Part shown: one piece after another, positions 33,685-46,470 of the stretch
Layout of the letters: each line of letters opens with the position of its first letter
Position numbering within the stretch: position 1 is the stretch's first letter
Source: Undaria pinnatifida
Lineage: Eukaryota > Sar > Phaeophyceae > Laminariales > Alariaceae
Direction of reading: 5' to 3'
Assembly (NCBI GenBank): GCA_012845835.1
Contig: JABAKD010000014.1
Location: forward strand, 7,095,574-7,159,573
DNA: 64,000 nucleotides
Position numbers and translations under genes: made by a program
The notes under the pieces: generated by a model
Databases searched by the model: none
What the model was told of the DNA's origin: nothing
What the model saw: the letters and a program-made list of their open reading frames with translations, nothing else

Positions 33685-34483
33685 TGTTTAAGAATAGGGG
33701 TTTTAGACTGCCACCTATCGAGACAAAATAGTCAGTAGCACTGATAGGTTCATTAAGGTACTCGTAGTCGTAACAGAAGTAGAAAGTAACGGATGAGCGC
33801 TGCAGCTGAACCGGATTTTTTTTGGAAGAAATGTTCTAGAAAAGCGGCGGGATTACCACCTGTTCGACTACTGCTGTATAGTTCGAGAGGATCGTATCGT
33901 ACCAGGTAGACGAGTTCTCGAAATCAGAGGCTTCTGGAAGGAGTCGTGCTGCTCTGGACGTTGAGGTTTGAGACAGATGACGCAAGTAGCCCCACCCCAT
34001 TCACTCTTCCCTCATCCTTCTATTCTTCCTCGTCAGTTTTCCGTGTCCCCTGAAGACGAGTGGTACGATAGAGATATCAGTTTTCGTCTGAAATGAATGG
34101 TTTCTGAACGACGGGGCTCCTTAACCCAAAATCGTCGGAAATGAGCATTTTTTTTGCATGGTTCTTGTGATGTACCTAGGCCATGGGATTTTTTCATCTG
34201 GTAACGGTTCTATTTTTTTCCAAATCAGTTTTTGGGAGGGGTCTTAAGCGCCAAAATTGAGGGGTAGTATTAGAAAAAAAGTGGTGCACCTCTATCGTAG
34301 CACGCGTCTGAACTCTGGACACAGCAGTCCATTATTCTCAAGTGTTTCTGTTCTTTGCCGAAAGGGCCCTATGAAACATCAAAATATTTCTGCCTCGTGC
34401 ATCTTGCACGCCCCTTCGGTTCGCTTAATTGCTGCCAGCGCCAGCCTCTGCGACCACGCCAGGCCGTATCATCACATACGCCA
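33685..34483 (+). repeat. 5' LTR of copia copy 2 (with MITE insert)
   Basis: Starts TGTTTAAG and ends ACATACGCCA. Length is about 543 bp once the 256-bp insert is set aside, matching the 541- and 534-bp LTRs elsewhere. The insert interrupts it at CCCCTGA|ACTCTGG. Confidence 0.85.
34054..34309. mobile_element. MITE-M, complete copy inserted in the copia LTR
   Basis: Termini AGACGAGTGGTACGATAGAG and the complement of AGACGCGTGCTACGATAGAG form 20-bp inverted repeats with two mismatches. Comparison with the uninterrupted LTRs at 22605 and 38745 shows the exact site. The duplicated target is 2-4 bp (GA to CTGA, depending on where the end is placed). Interior has no coding capacity. The short duplication and TIRs suggest a non-autonomous DNA transposon of undetermined superfamily. 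About nine copies or fragments share its core. Confidence 0.85.
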
Positions 34484-34874
34484 TTACGTTGTGAACCTTG
34501 TTGTCTAGAGCGCGGCGTGCACAACAGGAGTCTTCGAAGAGGCGTCTTCGAGATAATCTGCAATCTGGAGCAGCAGCAACGGGACTGTCAACAAACGGGG
34601 GACTGTCGACTTTAGAAGTTTGAAAAAGTGAGTCGAGTCAAGATTTTCGACAGCGGCTTGGATTGATCATCAAGGTTCAAGATAATTTGTACCGGTGGTC
34701 GAGTCCGTCTCTCGGTCGTGTAACGTGTCAGGAAGGATAGCACCGTACCTACGCGCCGATATCGCTAACGGAGCATTGTACTTTGCGTTTGCTTTTCTTT
34801 CACGGATTGAGAGTAGTGCGGCGAATTACCGTGCTTCTTGAGGCGCCGCAGATCGCATTATTACGTCCGCTTGA

Positions 34875-35065
34875 GCCTGCACCAGCTGCAGCACCGACGG
34901 CAGAGATAGTGCACGTCAGTTATTCGAACACGGGCCGAGAAATGACTCGAGACGTTCAGCTGAGCCTGCATCAGCTGCAGCATCGACGGCACAGGTAGTG
35001 CACGTCAAAGCACCGCGCTGCACCAGCTGTAGCATAGACGGCACAGGTAGTGCACGTCAGTACAA
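34875..35065 (+). repeat. Leader repeats of copia copy 2
   Basis: Three imperfect units contain CACCAGCTGCAGCA, CGACGGCA and GGTAGTGCACGTCA. They sit in the untranslated leader between the 5' LTR and the Gag region. Confidence 0.75.
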
Positions 35066-38000
35066 GAGGGCACAGGGCGAGCTTTGCAAACTCGGGGTGT
35101 GTTTGATAAGCCTGCACAAGAACTGCAGCTAGGCATTTACAAACCCTTTACGTTCACTGTTGGTTGGGAGGAACCATCATCATGGACGGCTCAGCGAACA
35201 ACGTTCACGTTGCCTTGAAACAAACATAAAATTTCATCGGCAAATGGGCGAGCAAGTTTATCGAATGGAGTTCCAAGCTTCGTGCCAGTCTCAGCATCTA
35301 CAACAGAGCCACATGTAACATCCTGCAGGGGCAACACCGACTGTCGGAGACCGACCACAGTCAGGCCACTGCCCATGCGGCGTAGGATGCCTCCAACCAG
35401 GATATATTCAGCATATTGTTCTTTTCGACGGACGGCTCAGCCTTCTTCGTCGTACGGAGATTCGAGGGTACCACACTCGAGGATGGAGCACAACATGGAC
35501 AGCAGGCGTGGGCAGGGCTGCGTGAGAAGTTGGGAGTTCGCGCGAGGCAATTCGCGCGGAACATTAAAAAATAACCAGCACTCGAATGCGTTCAGAACAG
35601 GATCCTGACAAGTACCTTTACATCCTGGATAGCTGCTGTGACTGCCTTGACGCGTGCGACCCACAACAGGGTCCAACAGACCGTCAATATGAGGGTACTT
35701 TACTGCAAGCTCTACCAACCGAATATAAGACAATTCGACAAGCCTACCTGGATAGAGGTGACTTCGGACTTGCCGGTATGTGGCGTATGATGGCGGCCAT
35801 TCACGCAGATAACCTGGTCCGTTCACGTTCTGGTTCAAATCAGGGGTAACGCGGGACGTGGTGCCGCCATGCCAGCAATGACCCGTGATCGCAATGATAT
35901 CAAGTGCCACTTTTGTGGTCGTGTCGCTCCACTTCAAAATTAAGTGCCCCCTACGCATCAAGCAATAGCAGGGTGCGATGGACAGCAGCCGCAGCAGCGC
36001 GAAGGACAACAGAACAACCCACGCGGGCAGCACCAACGACACCGTGGAGGCGGGCGAGATCCCGTGTGGTGCTCAAACCGCAAAAAAATCTCCCATAGTG
36101 ACGCCAACTGCCGCGCCAGGAGGCACAAACGAGCTGACGGCAACGCTAACATTGCTACAACCGGGACCTTCGCGGACAAAGGGAATTTGCAACGCTTTCA
36201 ACATTCCAGAACAGGATGACTAGCCGGAACACCTTTACACCTCCTTCACAGCGACGGAGGTACATCCCACGGTGGCAAAGCCAAAATGAGGAAACGTGGC
36301 CATTCGGCTCACTATCAGCGTCGCGTCCTTGGCCATTTAAAAAACGCGTCAAGCCCGCCATCTCTTTGGAGAAGAGGAAGAGTCGGACTTCTCCTACATG
36401 AACAGGGGAACGGATGGTGAGGGCGGATCGCTCAACGGTATGACCCCGATGGAGCCAGAACCGTCCGAGATCGAGCGTAAACCGCACGAGAGCGGTAATG
36501 TTGTTGCTATTCTAGTCGACACCGGAGCCTCATGCTATTGCTTCGACGATATCATCATCTCCGATCTCAAACATCGTTCAAAGGACTACGCCTCCAAAAG
36601 TACGCCTCGCACGGTTCTCACGGCTGGAGGAGCTCTGCTGGACGGCGCAGCGGAGGGTGTCTTACAAGGCCTCATCACGGACGACTTCGGAGAGCAGCAC
36701 CTCGCGCGGATCGCAATCCTAATTGTGCCCGGTATTGGGCGCAATCTTTTCTTGGTAAAAACAGCAGCGACAAAGGGCATCGTTTCGATTTTCGTAGCCA
36801 ACAAACCCAGACTGGAGGCGGGCGACATTACCGTGCCACTTCGCGGAGAGAAAGATGATCTCTACTCCTTCAAGCTAGACTTTAGTTACGCGAGAAAGGA
36901 GCTGGCGATGAATGCGGTGGCCAATGCCCAAGTGTGGCAACGGCGGCTGGGCCACCTCAACAAGCATAGCCTTGGTCTCATGAACAGGAAAAGCGGCAAT
37001 GGGGTCACATTTGACGGCTCTATTGCGGACTGTGACGTCTGCACGGTGGAGAAAAGCCATCAGCTAGCTCATCCCAAGAAAGCTAACCACGTCGCCATTA
37101 ATTCACCCTTTTAGTTCATGTACGGAGATCTCATGGGCCTCTTCGAACCGACGGGTCATGGTGGATACAAGTTTGTCAGCAAGATCACCGACCAGTTCAC
37201 CACGTGGTCCGCAGTCTACCTTTTCTGCCCACAGCAAAGATCAAGCTCTTGCCTCGCTTCAGCTGCTCGTCACTTCAACATTGATACCTCTCGGCAAACG
37301 CACCATCAAATGGCGTGCCGACAAGGGAGGCGAATTTACGGGTGACGAAGTCAAGGATTACTGTCTAGGAACAGGCAAAACTCAGGAATTCACTGCCACC
37401 AACACGCCACAGCAGATCGCTGCATCTGAACGCGTCGGGCGAACGTTGTGCGGAATGGTCCGTTGCATGCTCGTTTACAGTAGATTCCCTCCTTTTCTGT
37501 TAGGAGAGCTCGTGATGAGGGCGTCCTATCTGTGCAATCGCATCCCGCATTCGGCGCTCAAGATGAAAACACCGTATAAGATACTTTACGGCAAAGATGC
37601 CGACCTTCCGCACCTCAGAATCATCGGCGCGAGGGCGTTTGTCCATATCAAGGACGCCAACAAGCTCGGTCACACTTCGGGGGAAGGAATGATGTGTGGC
37701 TTCAGCCAGAACGAGAGCAACTCATTCTGTATCTGGAACCCCAAGACGCGTCGAGTTCTCGAAAGCAGGAACGTTGTTTTCATCGAAACACAACCGCACT
37801 TGCTTCCTCCTTCCAGGCGGCTTTCGCTGCTACAGGATCTGGAAGCTCCAACGTTTGACTTTAGCGACAACGGCCTCGACGACAAATACTCTTCACACAA
37901 AAACACGATACAGGATGCGAAAGACTGTACAAGTGCTTAGCACTTCGACGCCAACGAGCCACGACCTGTTCCCACACTCGGAGGTTCTTCGCCTGGGGCA

Positions 38001-38744
38001 GCCACACCACAAGAATCATCGTCTTCAGCTGCATCTGTACCTGCGCCTGCGCCAGAAATGGGGCCTGCACCCGTGCCTGCACCGGAGGAACAGCAACCGC
38101 CACGGGCACCGACGGCTACGCCATGCAGTCCGGTGTTACCCGCACTGTTACTCGCGGCCAAGTTTGTTCGTCTGCCTCTACAGACGATCGGACAAATCGG
38201 AACAACGGCGCAGCTTCGGCAGGTCCCTTCCAGAAGGACACGCCTAAGGCATTAGGTTTTGCTGTATAAGGCGATCAACTCGAGTCAAGGGTAATAGCAT
38301 TACAGAATGGGGGAGGAGGGTTCCGGAGCGACCGTTTTATATTCCGTAGGATACTTTCGTTGCAATTTGCGGATAACTAGTGCGCTCGGGTTAATTACCG
38401 AAGTTCAGGGTGTGTTGACTGTTTGAGTCGAGCAAGCAACAGTAGGTTTGCTGCGTCGCAACCTGTTCACTGCCCTCAGTCTTGGGCTCGAGACATAAAT
38501 TGGAATCAGTTGCACTAATGGTTTCGTGATTAGATGCACAGCTCCTATAGCTGTCACTGTATACGCGTTGGTTTTTGATTCGGTTGGAATACGATAGGTA
38601 CAGTTTCATTAATTGCATGAGCAAGTCTGGATTACACCTCTGTGGGAAATAAAATGCGTCGTATCTCTGATTGGTGTATAACTTGGTTTCAAATGGGACA
38701 TGCTATTGAATGAAAATTCGATATGCCACTTCCATTGTGGGGAG

Positions 38745-39285
38745 TGTTGAGGGTAGGGGTTTTTGACTATTTAAATATCACCTATCGAGGTAATGTGCTG
38801 CAGTAGTATTGATTGATCCATTGCTGTTCTCGTAGTCGTAGCAGAACTAGAAAGTAACATATGAGCGTCACAGCTGAACCGGAACTTTCTTGGAGGAAAT
38901 GTTCTAGAAAAGCGGCGGGATTATCACCTGTTCGACTACTGCTGTGCATAGTTCGAGAAGATCGCATCGTACCAGGTAGTCGAGTTCTCGAAATCAGAGG
39001 CTTCTGGAAGAAATAGCACTCTGGACGTTGAGACGGATGACGTGGGTGGCCCCACCCCGTTCACTCTTCTCTCATCCTTCTATTCTTCCTCGTCAGTTTT
39101 CAGTGTCCCCTGATTTCTGGACACAGCAGTCCGTTGTTTTGAAGTGTTTCTGTTCTTGGCCGAAAGCGCCCTATGAAACATCAATGTATTTCCGCCTCGT
39201 GCATCTTGCACCATCCTTCGGTTAGCTTAATTGCTGCCAATACCAGCCTCTGCGACCACGCCAGGTCGTATCGTCACATACGCCA
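38745..39285 (+). repeat. 3' LTR of copia copy 2
   Basis: TGTTGAGGGTAGGGG immediately after the polypurine tract TGTGGGGAG, ending ACATACGCCA; 541 bp. Confidence 0.9.
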
Positions 39286-39399
39286 ATACAGGTTAGGTAG
39301 ACAGTTGGTTAAAACTTTTGCCAGTGTGGTCAAACGGGCTATAGTACCCTCTAATTCATCGGCGTACAACGAATTATATGTTGCGAATCAGGAACGAAG

Positions 39400-39870
39400 T
39401 TTCGACGATCTTGGGTTAAGGAGTCTCGTAATTCAGGACCGATTTTAGCTTCAAAGTGGTACGCTATAATCGCAGCAGGCGTCTGCACAAGACGTGTAGC
39501 AACAAGCATGCAAGGGGTCGCGTCGGACGCGTGAGCTGCGATACGATAGGGGTGGACCTTCCTGGCCAGAGACGCTTGCTAGGGTAGGGGGAGGTGAACC
39601 ATCCCACCCCAGGGGTGCAGCAGAAGTTTCTGAGCTTCCAACATGAGGGGCTCAATAGCTCACCCGAAACATGACTTCGAAGACACACGATCGTTTGCGC
39701 AGTCCGGCCAAAGTTTCTATGCGCTAGTCCTATTATAAGACAAACACACCCGTAAAAATATCGTACTAACAGATAGTTCCAAACTTGGTGAGCTAACCCG
39801 CACTATAGAGGGCCAGAAACGTTTGGCGCAAATAGTTCAACCCCTATCTCGGGATGACTCGGAGGAACCT
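39400..39870. repeat. MITE-M fragment plus dispersed repeat R3
   Basis: 39405-39490 matches the MITE-M core. From about 39590 a second block (TTTCTGAGCTTCCAACATGA, GCTCACCCGAA, CACTATAGAGGGCCAGAAA, GGGATGACTC) recurs at about 43010-43255 and about 44830-45070. Copy 1 lies just left of the recombinase fossil. Confidence 0.7.
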
Positions 39871-40199
39871 CGTACCTGCAACAGGCGATGGTGCGCTCGT
39901 TGGAAGTGGCCCCGAAGGGAATGTTTGGGATATTTCAGTGGCGTTATACCAGAGCGGTACGCTTCGGGAAGGGCGGTATCCCAAATGGGCGATGATTGCG
40001 TACGAAGTGGACTGACTTCCGAACAGCGGGCTAATGAGCGTGTCCCCTACGTTGTTTACTTATGTATTAATTTCGCTTTCATTGACTTTAATACATGTGT
40101 ATTTACATTCGGTTTTCGGGCGTGGGTTGTGTTTAATTTTCTTATCCGGTGGCGCACCGGCGCTATGTCCAACGTATTGATCCTATCCCCCTGTTCGCG

Positions 40200-41510
40200 T
40201 TGTTTGCCCGGATCCTGCTTTGGGTGCGTGCGGGTGTGGGTGCAGAGTGGGATCGAAGCGCCCGGTGGTGCTACTTGCGCGCGAGACCTCGTTCGATACG
40301 TGTTGTGTGCAACGTATAGAACAGAGAATACCGGACATTTTAACCACTGCTGGTTCTGCGGGACGCAGCCATTTCGGGGGGCGCCTGTCCCGCGGGACCC
40401 GGATGCGACGGCCGCGCGGATCGACGTGGAAAAACTTGAATCTCGCCGGGCGGTGGTTTTTTGCCGCAATGGCAGGGAGTCCCGACCAGAGGCGCAAGAA
40501 GAAGATAGCCGACCACTTCGATGCGTTCCTCCTGGCCAGGTGAGGGGGGCGCCGAGGCTGGGCAACGGCGACCGACGACGATGTCTTCGGCTGGGTGTGT
40601 TTTCTCGAATCTCAAGGCCACGGGACCACGTGGGTGCACGGTTGGTCTTATCCCGGTGTGGGCCTCGCAGACGGGGGTGCATGCCGACCGGGTAGCGGTT
40701 GCGCCAAGCGGTATGCGGCTGGATCGATGGATAAAGCATTCTTTCCGAAGTTGCGCATGGCCATGCAGGAACAACTTGGCAAGGTAGAGGAATAGGACCC
40801 GGTAGACAGCAAAGGCAACCCCTGCTCAAGGGTGTTAGTCAAATCCTACCTTACGTTTGTTAGCGAGGGACAGAAACAGGTGGGCGTCCCCGTGAAACAG
40901 GCGGCACCGATGCTATCGCATACTCTAGCCCAGTTGCTCCAGAGCATGCGGGTCCGTGTGCAGCTCGCGGAGTCGTTGTCCCAACGTATCGCAAATACTC
41001 GTGACATCGCTTTATTCTCGGTGGCCTTTTACTCCATGAGGCGAGGATTCGACCTCTCCTTCACGTTGGCGTTAAGGGTCCTGCGACTGCTCGAGTCGGC
41101 AGGTTTGGTATTTAACTTCCCGTTCAGAAAGACATTGCGGAAATTGGTAGAAGCAGTGGTGGTGTTGGCAGACGCAGAAAATCCGCAGACGTGCGCATCT
41201 CTAGGGGTTACCGAGTACATCTCTGCGGCTCTTGCGATTGGTTGGGATTTAACAGCGAGTTGCTTGTTCCTCGTGGTGGAATGTAACGGTGAGGGGGGAT
41301 CAATGACGATCACTGCAGCCTGCATGACAGCCGCCTTGCAGGCACATCTACGCGCAGGAGGGTTGCCCGACCACTTTACCATGCACTCGTTTAGAGTAGG
41401 CGGGTCGCTTAGCGAGTCGCTCGCAGGTACGGCGGTAGACGAGATCACGAAGATCGGAGGTTAGAAGACCGAGCGCGTCGCACGTTATTACATTGGACCG
41501 ACTACCAGCG
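40200..41510 (+). mobile_element. Tyrosine-recombinase element (Crypton- or DIRS-like), fossil
   Basis: The catalytic half lies at about 40830-41500. It has the motif YSMRRGFDLS (first catalytic Arg region), GKTLRK-like RKTLRK, HSFRVGG (His-x-x-Arg) and, just beyond, ARYYIGPT with the expected nucleophilic Tyr. Upstream, about 40430-40830, come a helical DNA-binding-like region (MDKAFFPKLRMAMQEQLG) and a GNPC word that this eukaryotic recombinase family usually carries before the catalytic domain. The reading is broken in a few places. No reverse transcriptase is seen nearby, which favours a Crypton-type DNA element over a DIRS-type retroelement. A virus-derived integrase is also possible. 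Ends not found. Confidence 0.65.
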
Positions 41511-41998
41511 CGGGAGCGAAGTCAAAGGGGGACGGAAGACGCGATGGGGGTTCTGAGCGAGCGCGGGACAATAGCCACGCGATAGCCATGGACTTCCCTT
41601 TGTACCAAGCTTTTCAGGACGATTTTGCCGCGTGTAAGAGCGGTAAGCGAGATATACCGTAAGTATGGGTGGGATGATGCGCAACCTAGCCCAAATGTCC
41701 ACTACGATCACGGATAACGGCACAAGAAAGTATGAGTAGGATCACGGGCGGGGGCAGGCGGCCTCATCTAATTCAATACTTACATTAAAGTACACGAAGG
41801 TGCGGAAGAATACCACAATATTTTCGATGATCCTCACATAAGAGAGCTCCATATCTCAGCCGAGGTCAAGTTGTTAAAACATCGATGGACAATGCCATCT
41901 TGAGCTAGGTGTATATCTAAACTATATATTGGAAACACTATCGTGACTCCGCTGATAATCGACAGTTGACGCGTGCTACGATATAGAGTTCCTGAACC

Positions 41999-42135
41999 AA
42001 GATGTCAAGAGACGGCGCTTTGACCCCTTGACCGACGGCAATTTCCCAACATTTTACCTTGACTGACGTCAAACTACTAGGTTTTAGTGTCGAACGATCG
42101 GTTTGACGCTCTTGACCGCCGTCTCCTGACATCTT
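41999..42135. mobile_element. 137-bp inverted-repeat element (mini-MITE)
   Basis: AAGATGTCAAGAGACGGCG on the left pairs with AAGATGTCAGGAGACGGCG read from the right end, with one mismatch. GGTCAA-rich subterminal words continue the symmetry. No coding region. No confident target duplication. Confidence 0.7.
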
Positions 42136-42719
42136 TGTGAGCGACAGTCCCGACTCCTATACCCAAAATACTCGGAATGTATACGAAAGAAATTGCAAAA
42201 TATTTGTTTTTGTGCACCTATAATATATATATTGTATATAGCCCATCTGAGTCTATTCATCGGGTTGCGCTTTTCAGTTTACTCAGAAACAGGTTTCGAT
42301 TGAGGCGTAGAGCTCCTCTCGTGCCCCAGAAAAAACAAACAAACGTTTCAGCTCTCTCCACCGTAACATGCTTCATATTCCTCAGTTGGGACCCCCGTCA
42401 TACAGAAAGTTGTTAGCCCCAGAACCTTCTACCCATCAGTACGCATCCGAAAGGCTTCTGCTTGACGGAGAGCTTCTAAACTCAGGAACCATACCCGCCA
42501 TTGCTGTTGGAACATCATTTGTGGTCATTTTTTTAACAAATTGTTCCGCTACCCTGGTATATACCTAGCCAGGCCAGAATAGATTGTTCGTCGCTCGAGT
42601 TGCACCTTCATCTTTTTTCTCAACGTAAGTTTGTTGGTGAGATATAGAGAGAGAGATCCTCAAGCGAGGAAGGAGGACCTAAGACTTTTTAGGTGTGCAC
42701 ACCCCCCGTTAGCGTTTAG

Positions 42720-43330
42720 CATGCGCGTCATGAAATACCACCCTATCTACCGCCATCTGACGCGAGGCCATGGAATTCCACCCCGTCTACCGCCCTCTGA
42801 CGCGAGGCGCACCCGGGCGCAGCCATTTCTCTTTATAGAGAGCGCGAAGCGAACGGCACTAAAACATATGCTACTAGGTACGATAGACCCTTGTTACGAT
42901 TGGAGTAGCACCGTTCGGCTGAGACGTTTTCTGAATGACGGGGCTCCTTAGGCGAAAAACGCATCGGAAGGGTTATCCCTCGCTAGGGGTGCAAAAGATG
43001 CTCAGAAATTTCTGAGCTTCCAGCATGAGGAGCTAGCTTACTATCTCACCCGAACGGGGAACGAGTTCGTAGGCATTCGTTCGCGCAACCCGACCAACGT
43101 CTCTGAGCGCTAGAGTCCTCAACCATTTATTCACTCGTAAAATTATCATGCTAACCGGGAGTTCCACATTTGAGGGAGCTCAACCGTAACGTTATCAGAA
43201 ACGTTTCATCGCAAAAAGGGCAACCTCTACTACTCTGTGAGATGACTCCCCATACCGCCCTCCGACGCGAGGCGCACCCGGGCGCGGCCATTTATATCTA
43301 TTTAGCGCGCAAAGCGAACGGTAGACGCGT
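42720..43330. repeat. Duplicated block around MITE-M and R3 copies
   Basis: The words CCGCCCTCTGACGCGAGGCG, CACCCGGGCGCAGCCATTT and AGCGCGAAGCGAACGG occur at about 42785-42860 and again at about 43250-43322. A shorter third piece is at 42740-42775. Between them lie a MITE-M core (about 42930-42965) and an R3 copy (about 43010-43255). Confidence 0.75.
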
Positions 43331-43580
43331 GCCACCACGATAGAGATAGCAATTTTTGGTCTGAAATGGTTTACGAATGACGGGGCTCCTTAAACCCAAA
43401 ATCGTCGGGAATACACCATTTTTTTTGCATGATTCTCGTCGTGTACCTAGGCCGTGGAATTTTTCATCCGGTAGCAGCAGCTAATTTTTTCTTCACAAAA
43501 AAAAAAAAAAATCGGGAGAGGTCTTAGTTTCCTAATTTGAGGAACCTCTGAAAAAAAGTGGTGCACCTCTATCGTAGACT
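43326..43580. mobile_element. MITE-M, second near-complete copy
   Basis: Runs from GACGCGTGCCACCACGATAG to CACCTCTATCGTAGAC, with the core TGACGGGGCTCCTTAAACCC and GGCCGTGGAATTTTTCATCC. Length about 250 bp, as in the LTR copy. A further core word is at 43944-43980. Confidence 0.8.
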
Positions 43581-43988
43581 GATTCTTACTACGATGCCCC
43601 CCCCCCCCAAACCAGCGATTTTCTCAAACCAGCGATTTTCTTTAGCGAGGGTTTCATGGTTGCTCGATACGAGGAAGGATGTTATGAAAAAAAAAGTCTC
43701 CATGTATTTCTTGTTTGCAATTGACCGTCGAACGATGACGTCGGGGGGGCAAGGAGCACCGTATTTCAGGAGATAAGGGCGGGAGCTGGTTTCAAAACAG
43801 GCGATTTCGTTTAAGAAAAGTTGGGGGGGGCTACCGTAGCACGACTCCGTAGCACCCGTCGGTACTAGAACACGTGCTACCAGGTACCGTACGGTAAACC
43901 CTTCTAACGAAAGGGGTAGCACGTATCCACCGAAAAAAATGCTAGATGACGGGGCTCCTTACCCCAAAAATCACCAGAATGTCATCCG

Positions 43989-44441
<453 letters not shown>

Positions 44442-44479
44442 TTTGCCGTCGACATTATAGCGTAGATGCCGCTCCGATA

Positions 44480-45650
44480 TAAATCGAATGCCGTTCCATA
44501 AAGCGCAGTAGCAGTATCTCTCCTCGTGACCTTCTGCCAACCCTTTCCCCGTCTCCCTCCCCCACATCATCTGGTTTTAGCGATTGAATTCTACTTATTT
44601 TTCCCACACCTGTTCGTTGTAGCTAGTAGTCTATCCTAAGCCTCATCAACATTCCAACCCCAGGCCATATTGCAATTTTCTTACGTATGGTTTTGCCATT
44701 GTTTGTTCGCTGTGTACCCGGGCCGTGGGATGGCTCATCATCGGGACAAGCTCACATTATTTATCAAAGATTGGTTTTTGGGTGGGGTACAGAGCCATTC
44801 CACGGCAGTGGCGCAGCGGAAAAATTCCAAGATCCTGTCATGAGGGGAGCTCAATATCTCGCCCGAACCATGACCTTTTTCGAAAGGCATTCCGTTCGCG
44901 CATCCCAACCAAGCTTCTATATGCCCTAGCTAGTCCTAAAACAAAGGACGTACTCTCGTATACTTAGTAGACTACTAACCGGTGGTTCCTCGCTTGAGGA
45001 GGCCAGAAAAAACGCTTGAACCAACTAGAGCGCAACCCGTACCGCACTATAGAGGGATGGATGACTCTGAGGTGCCAATGGTACAGAGATCCTCATGTTC
45101 GAGGAGCCTTCGAAAAAAAATGGTGAACCCTTTACCGCACGTGGCATGTTGTGTCGATATTCATAGGAGGTGCACAGTGTACCTCTTTTTGACCAAAAAA
45201 TGTCTGATTGACAGGGCTTCTCCACCAACATACTTATACTACGCAGCATATCGTTGGGGCGTGCAATTTTTTGTTTCAATATGTACAATTCGTTACACGC
45301 GTAGAGGCCATGGGGTTTTCATCGGGTTGCAGTCTTGAATGTTTTGTTTTTTTTCATCGAAACACCAAAGCTAGGGTAAAATAGGGTCACTCTTTGTTTT
45401 ATTTTGTTTTTTCGGTGGTGGCTCGGGACCACCCGCGCGAACGACCCCCCCCTCTTGCTTCCTTCGCGATCTGAAGCTTTCGTGCTGTATGCACTTTGCG
45501 AGATGAACCCGCGTGCGCAACAGAATGGCTAGCTACGCTGCGCCAAGCAGATCATGGTCATTTTTTTTTTCGTCTGTGAGGTACGTACAGAGTCACTCGT
45601 GCGAGTGGCTAACATCCAGTAGCGAAAAAGGAGTAGTTACCCCCCACTAC
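44480..45650. other. R3 copy and unassigned sequence
   Basis: An R3 copy at about 44830-45070 (AGGGGAGCTCAATATCTCGCC, CACTATAGAGGGATGGATGA). The remainder shows no gene or element end. Confidence 0.5.
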
Positions 45651-45657
45651 CATAACG

Positions 45658-45790
45658 CTGCCATGATAGGAGGTGCACACCTTTTTTTTCTGGGGTTCCT
45701 CAATTGGGCGCTCAAGACATGTGCTGCCATGATAGGAGGTGCACACTTTTTTTTTCTGGGGTTCCTCAATTGGGCGCTCAAGACATGTCC
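45658..45790. repeat. Tandem duplication, 66-bp unit
   Basis: CTGCCATGATAGGAGGTGCA through CAATTGGGCGCTCAAGACATG occurs twice with an offset of 66 bp and is almost identical, so it is recent. Inside MITE-M-related sequence. Confidence 0.9.
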
Positions 45791-46470
45791 CTCCCAAAAA
45801 CTGATTTATGGACAAAGCTGTTACCGGATGAAAAAATCCCATGGCCTAGGTACATCACAAGAATACACACGCCAAAAAAAAAATGCCTGTACATGTTTCC
45901 GACGATTTGGGGTTAAGGAGCCCCCCTCGTTCAGAAACCTTTTCAGACGAAAATTGCTACCCTAAATCGTAGCACGCGCCCAAAGCGTTTTGAAAATCTT
46001 CAGGAAGAGAACGGCGTGCACCCCCACCGTAGCGTAACTCCTATAGCACTCCTGGGAGCACCTTTATATGTCCTTCATGGCGCGTGCCACGATACAGAGG
46101 TGGCGTTTTTTGCTTTTTTTTCTTCTGAAAAGACTAAATATATCATTTGCACGGCGGGTTATCGGTGAAGAATGGGGTGCGGGGGGTTTTGGAGCCCCAA
46201 AATCCCTCCCTATACTGACTTCTAGTGAACTTGTAAAAAAAAAGGGTTTTCCAGTTTTACAAGCGTTATAACCTGAAAATCGTCGGAATGGCGTTCATTT
46301 ATCGCAACACCAACTATTTCTATGTGCTAAGGCCATGCGTCTGTTCATCGAGCTGCGCTTTCAGTTCACTGACACCAATAATAAGTCAGTTTTTGGGTGA
46401 GGTAGAGCTCTTCAATAGCTTATAAGCCTCAGAAAATAATTGAGCGCATCTCTACCGTAGCACAATGCTC
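45790..46470 (-). mobile_element. MITE-M-related sequence, reverse orientation
   Basis: 45800-45985 reads the family core on minus (CGACGATTTGGGGTTAAGGA on +, with GGCCTAGG/CCATGGC upstream). A diverged relative at about 46270-46470 keeps AAAATCGTCGGAAT, GGCCATGCG, TTTTTGGGTGAGGTAGAGCT and CATCTCTACCGTAGCACA. Confidence 0.65.

Larger units (their letters stand above)
33685..39285 (+). mobile_element. Ty1/copia-type LTR retrotransposon, copy 2 (broken, both LTRs)
   Basis: 5' LTR 33685-34483 (holding a 256-bp MITE), leader to about 35180, Gag-like region about 35180-36240, protease region with a DTGAS motif near 36515, integrase zinc finger about 36930-37080, integrase core about 37090-37640, 3' untranslated part about 38240-38740, and 3' LTR 38745-39285. 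Reverse transcriptase and RNase H are not seen in this copy. It is broken in several places and depends on others for movement. The two LTRs differ by roughly one position in ten by eye, so the insertion is old. No clear target duplication is readable. Same family as 17300-23138. Confidence 0.9.

Noticed and set aside
35437-36042. 201-codon open frame on minus
   Set aside because: Antisense shadow of the copia Gag-like region.
40056-40829. 257-codon open frame on minus
   Set aside because: Antisense to the tyrosine-recombinase fossil; the conserved motifs are on +.
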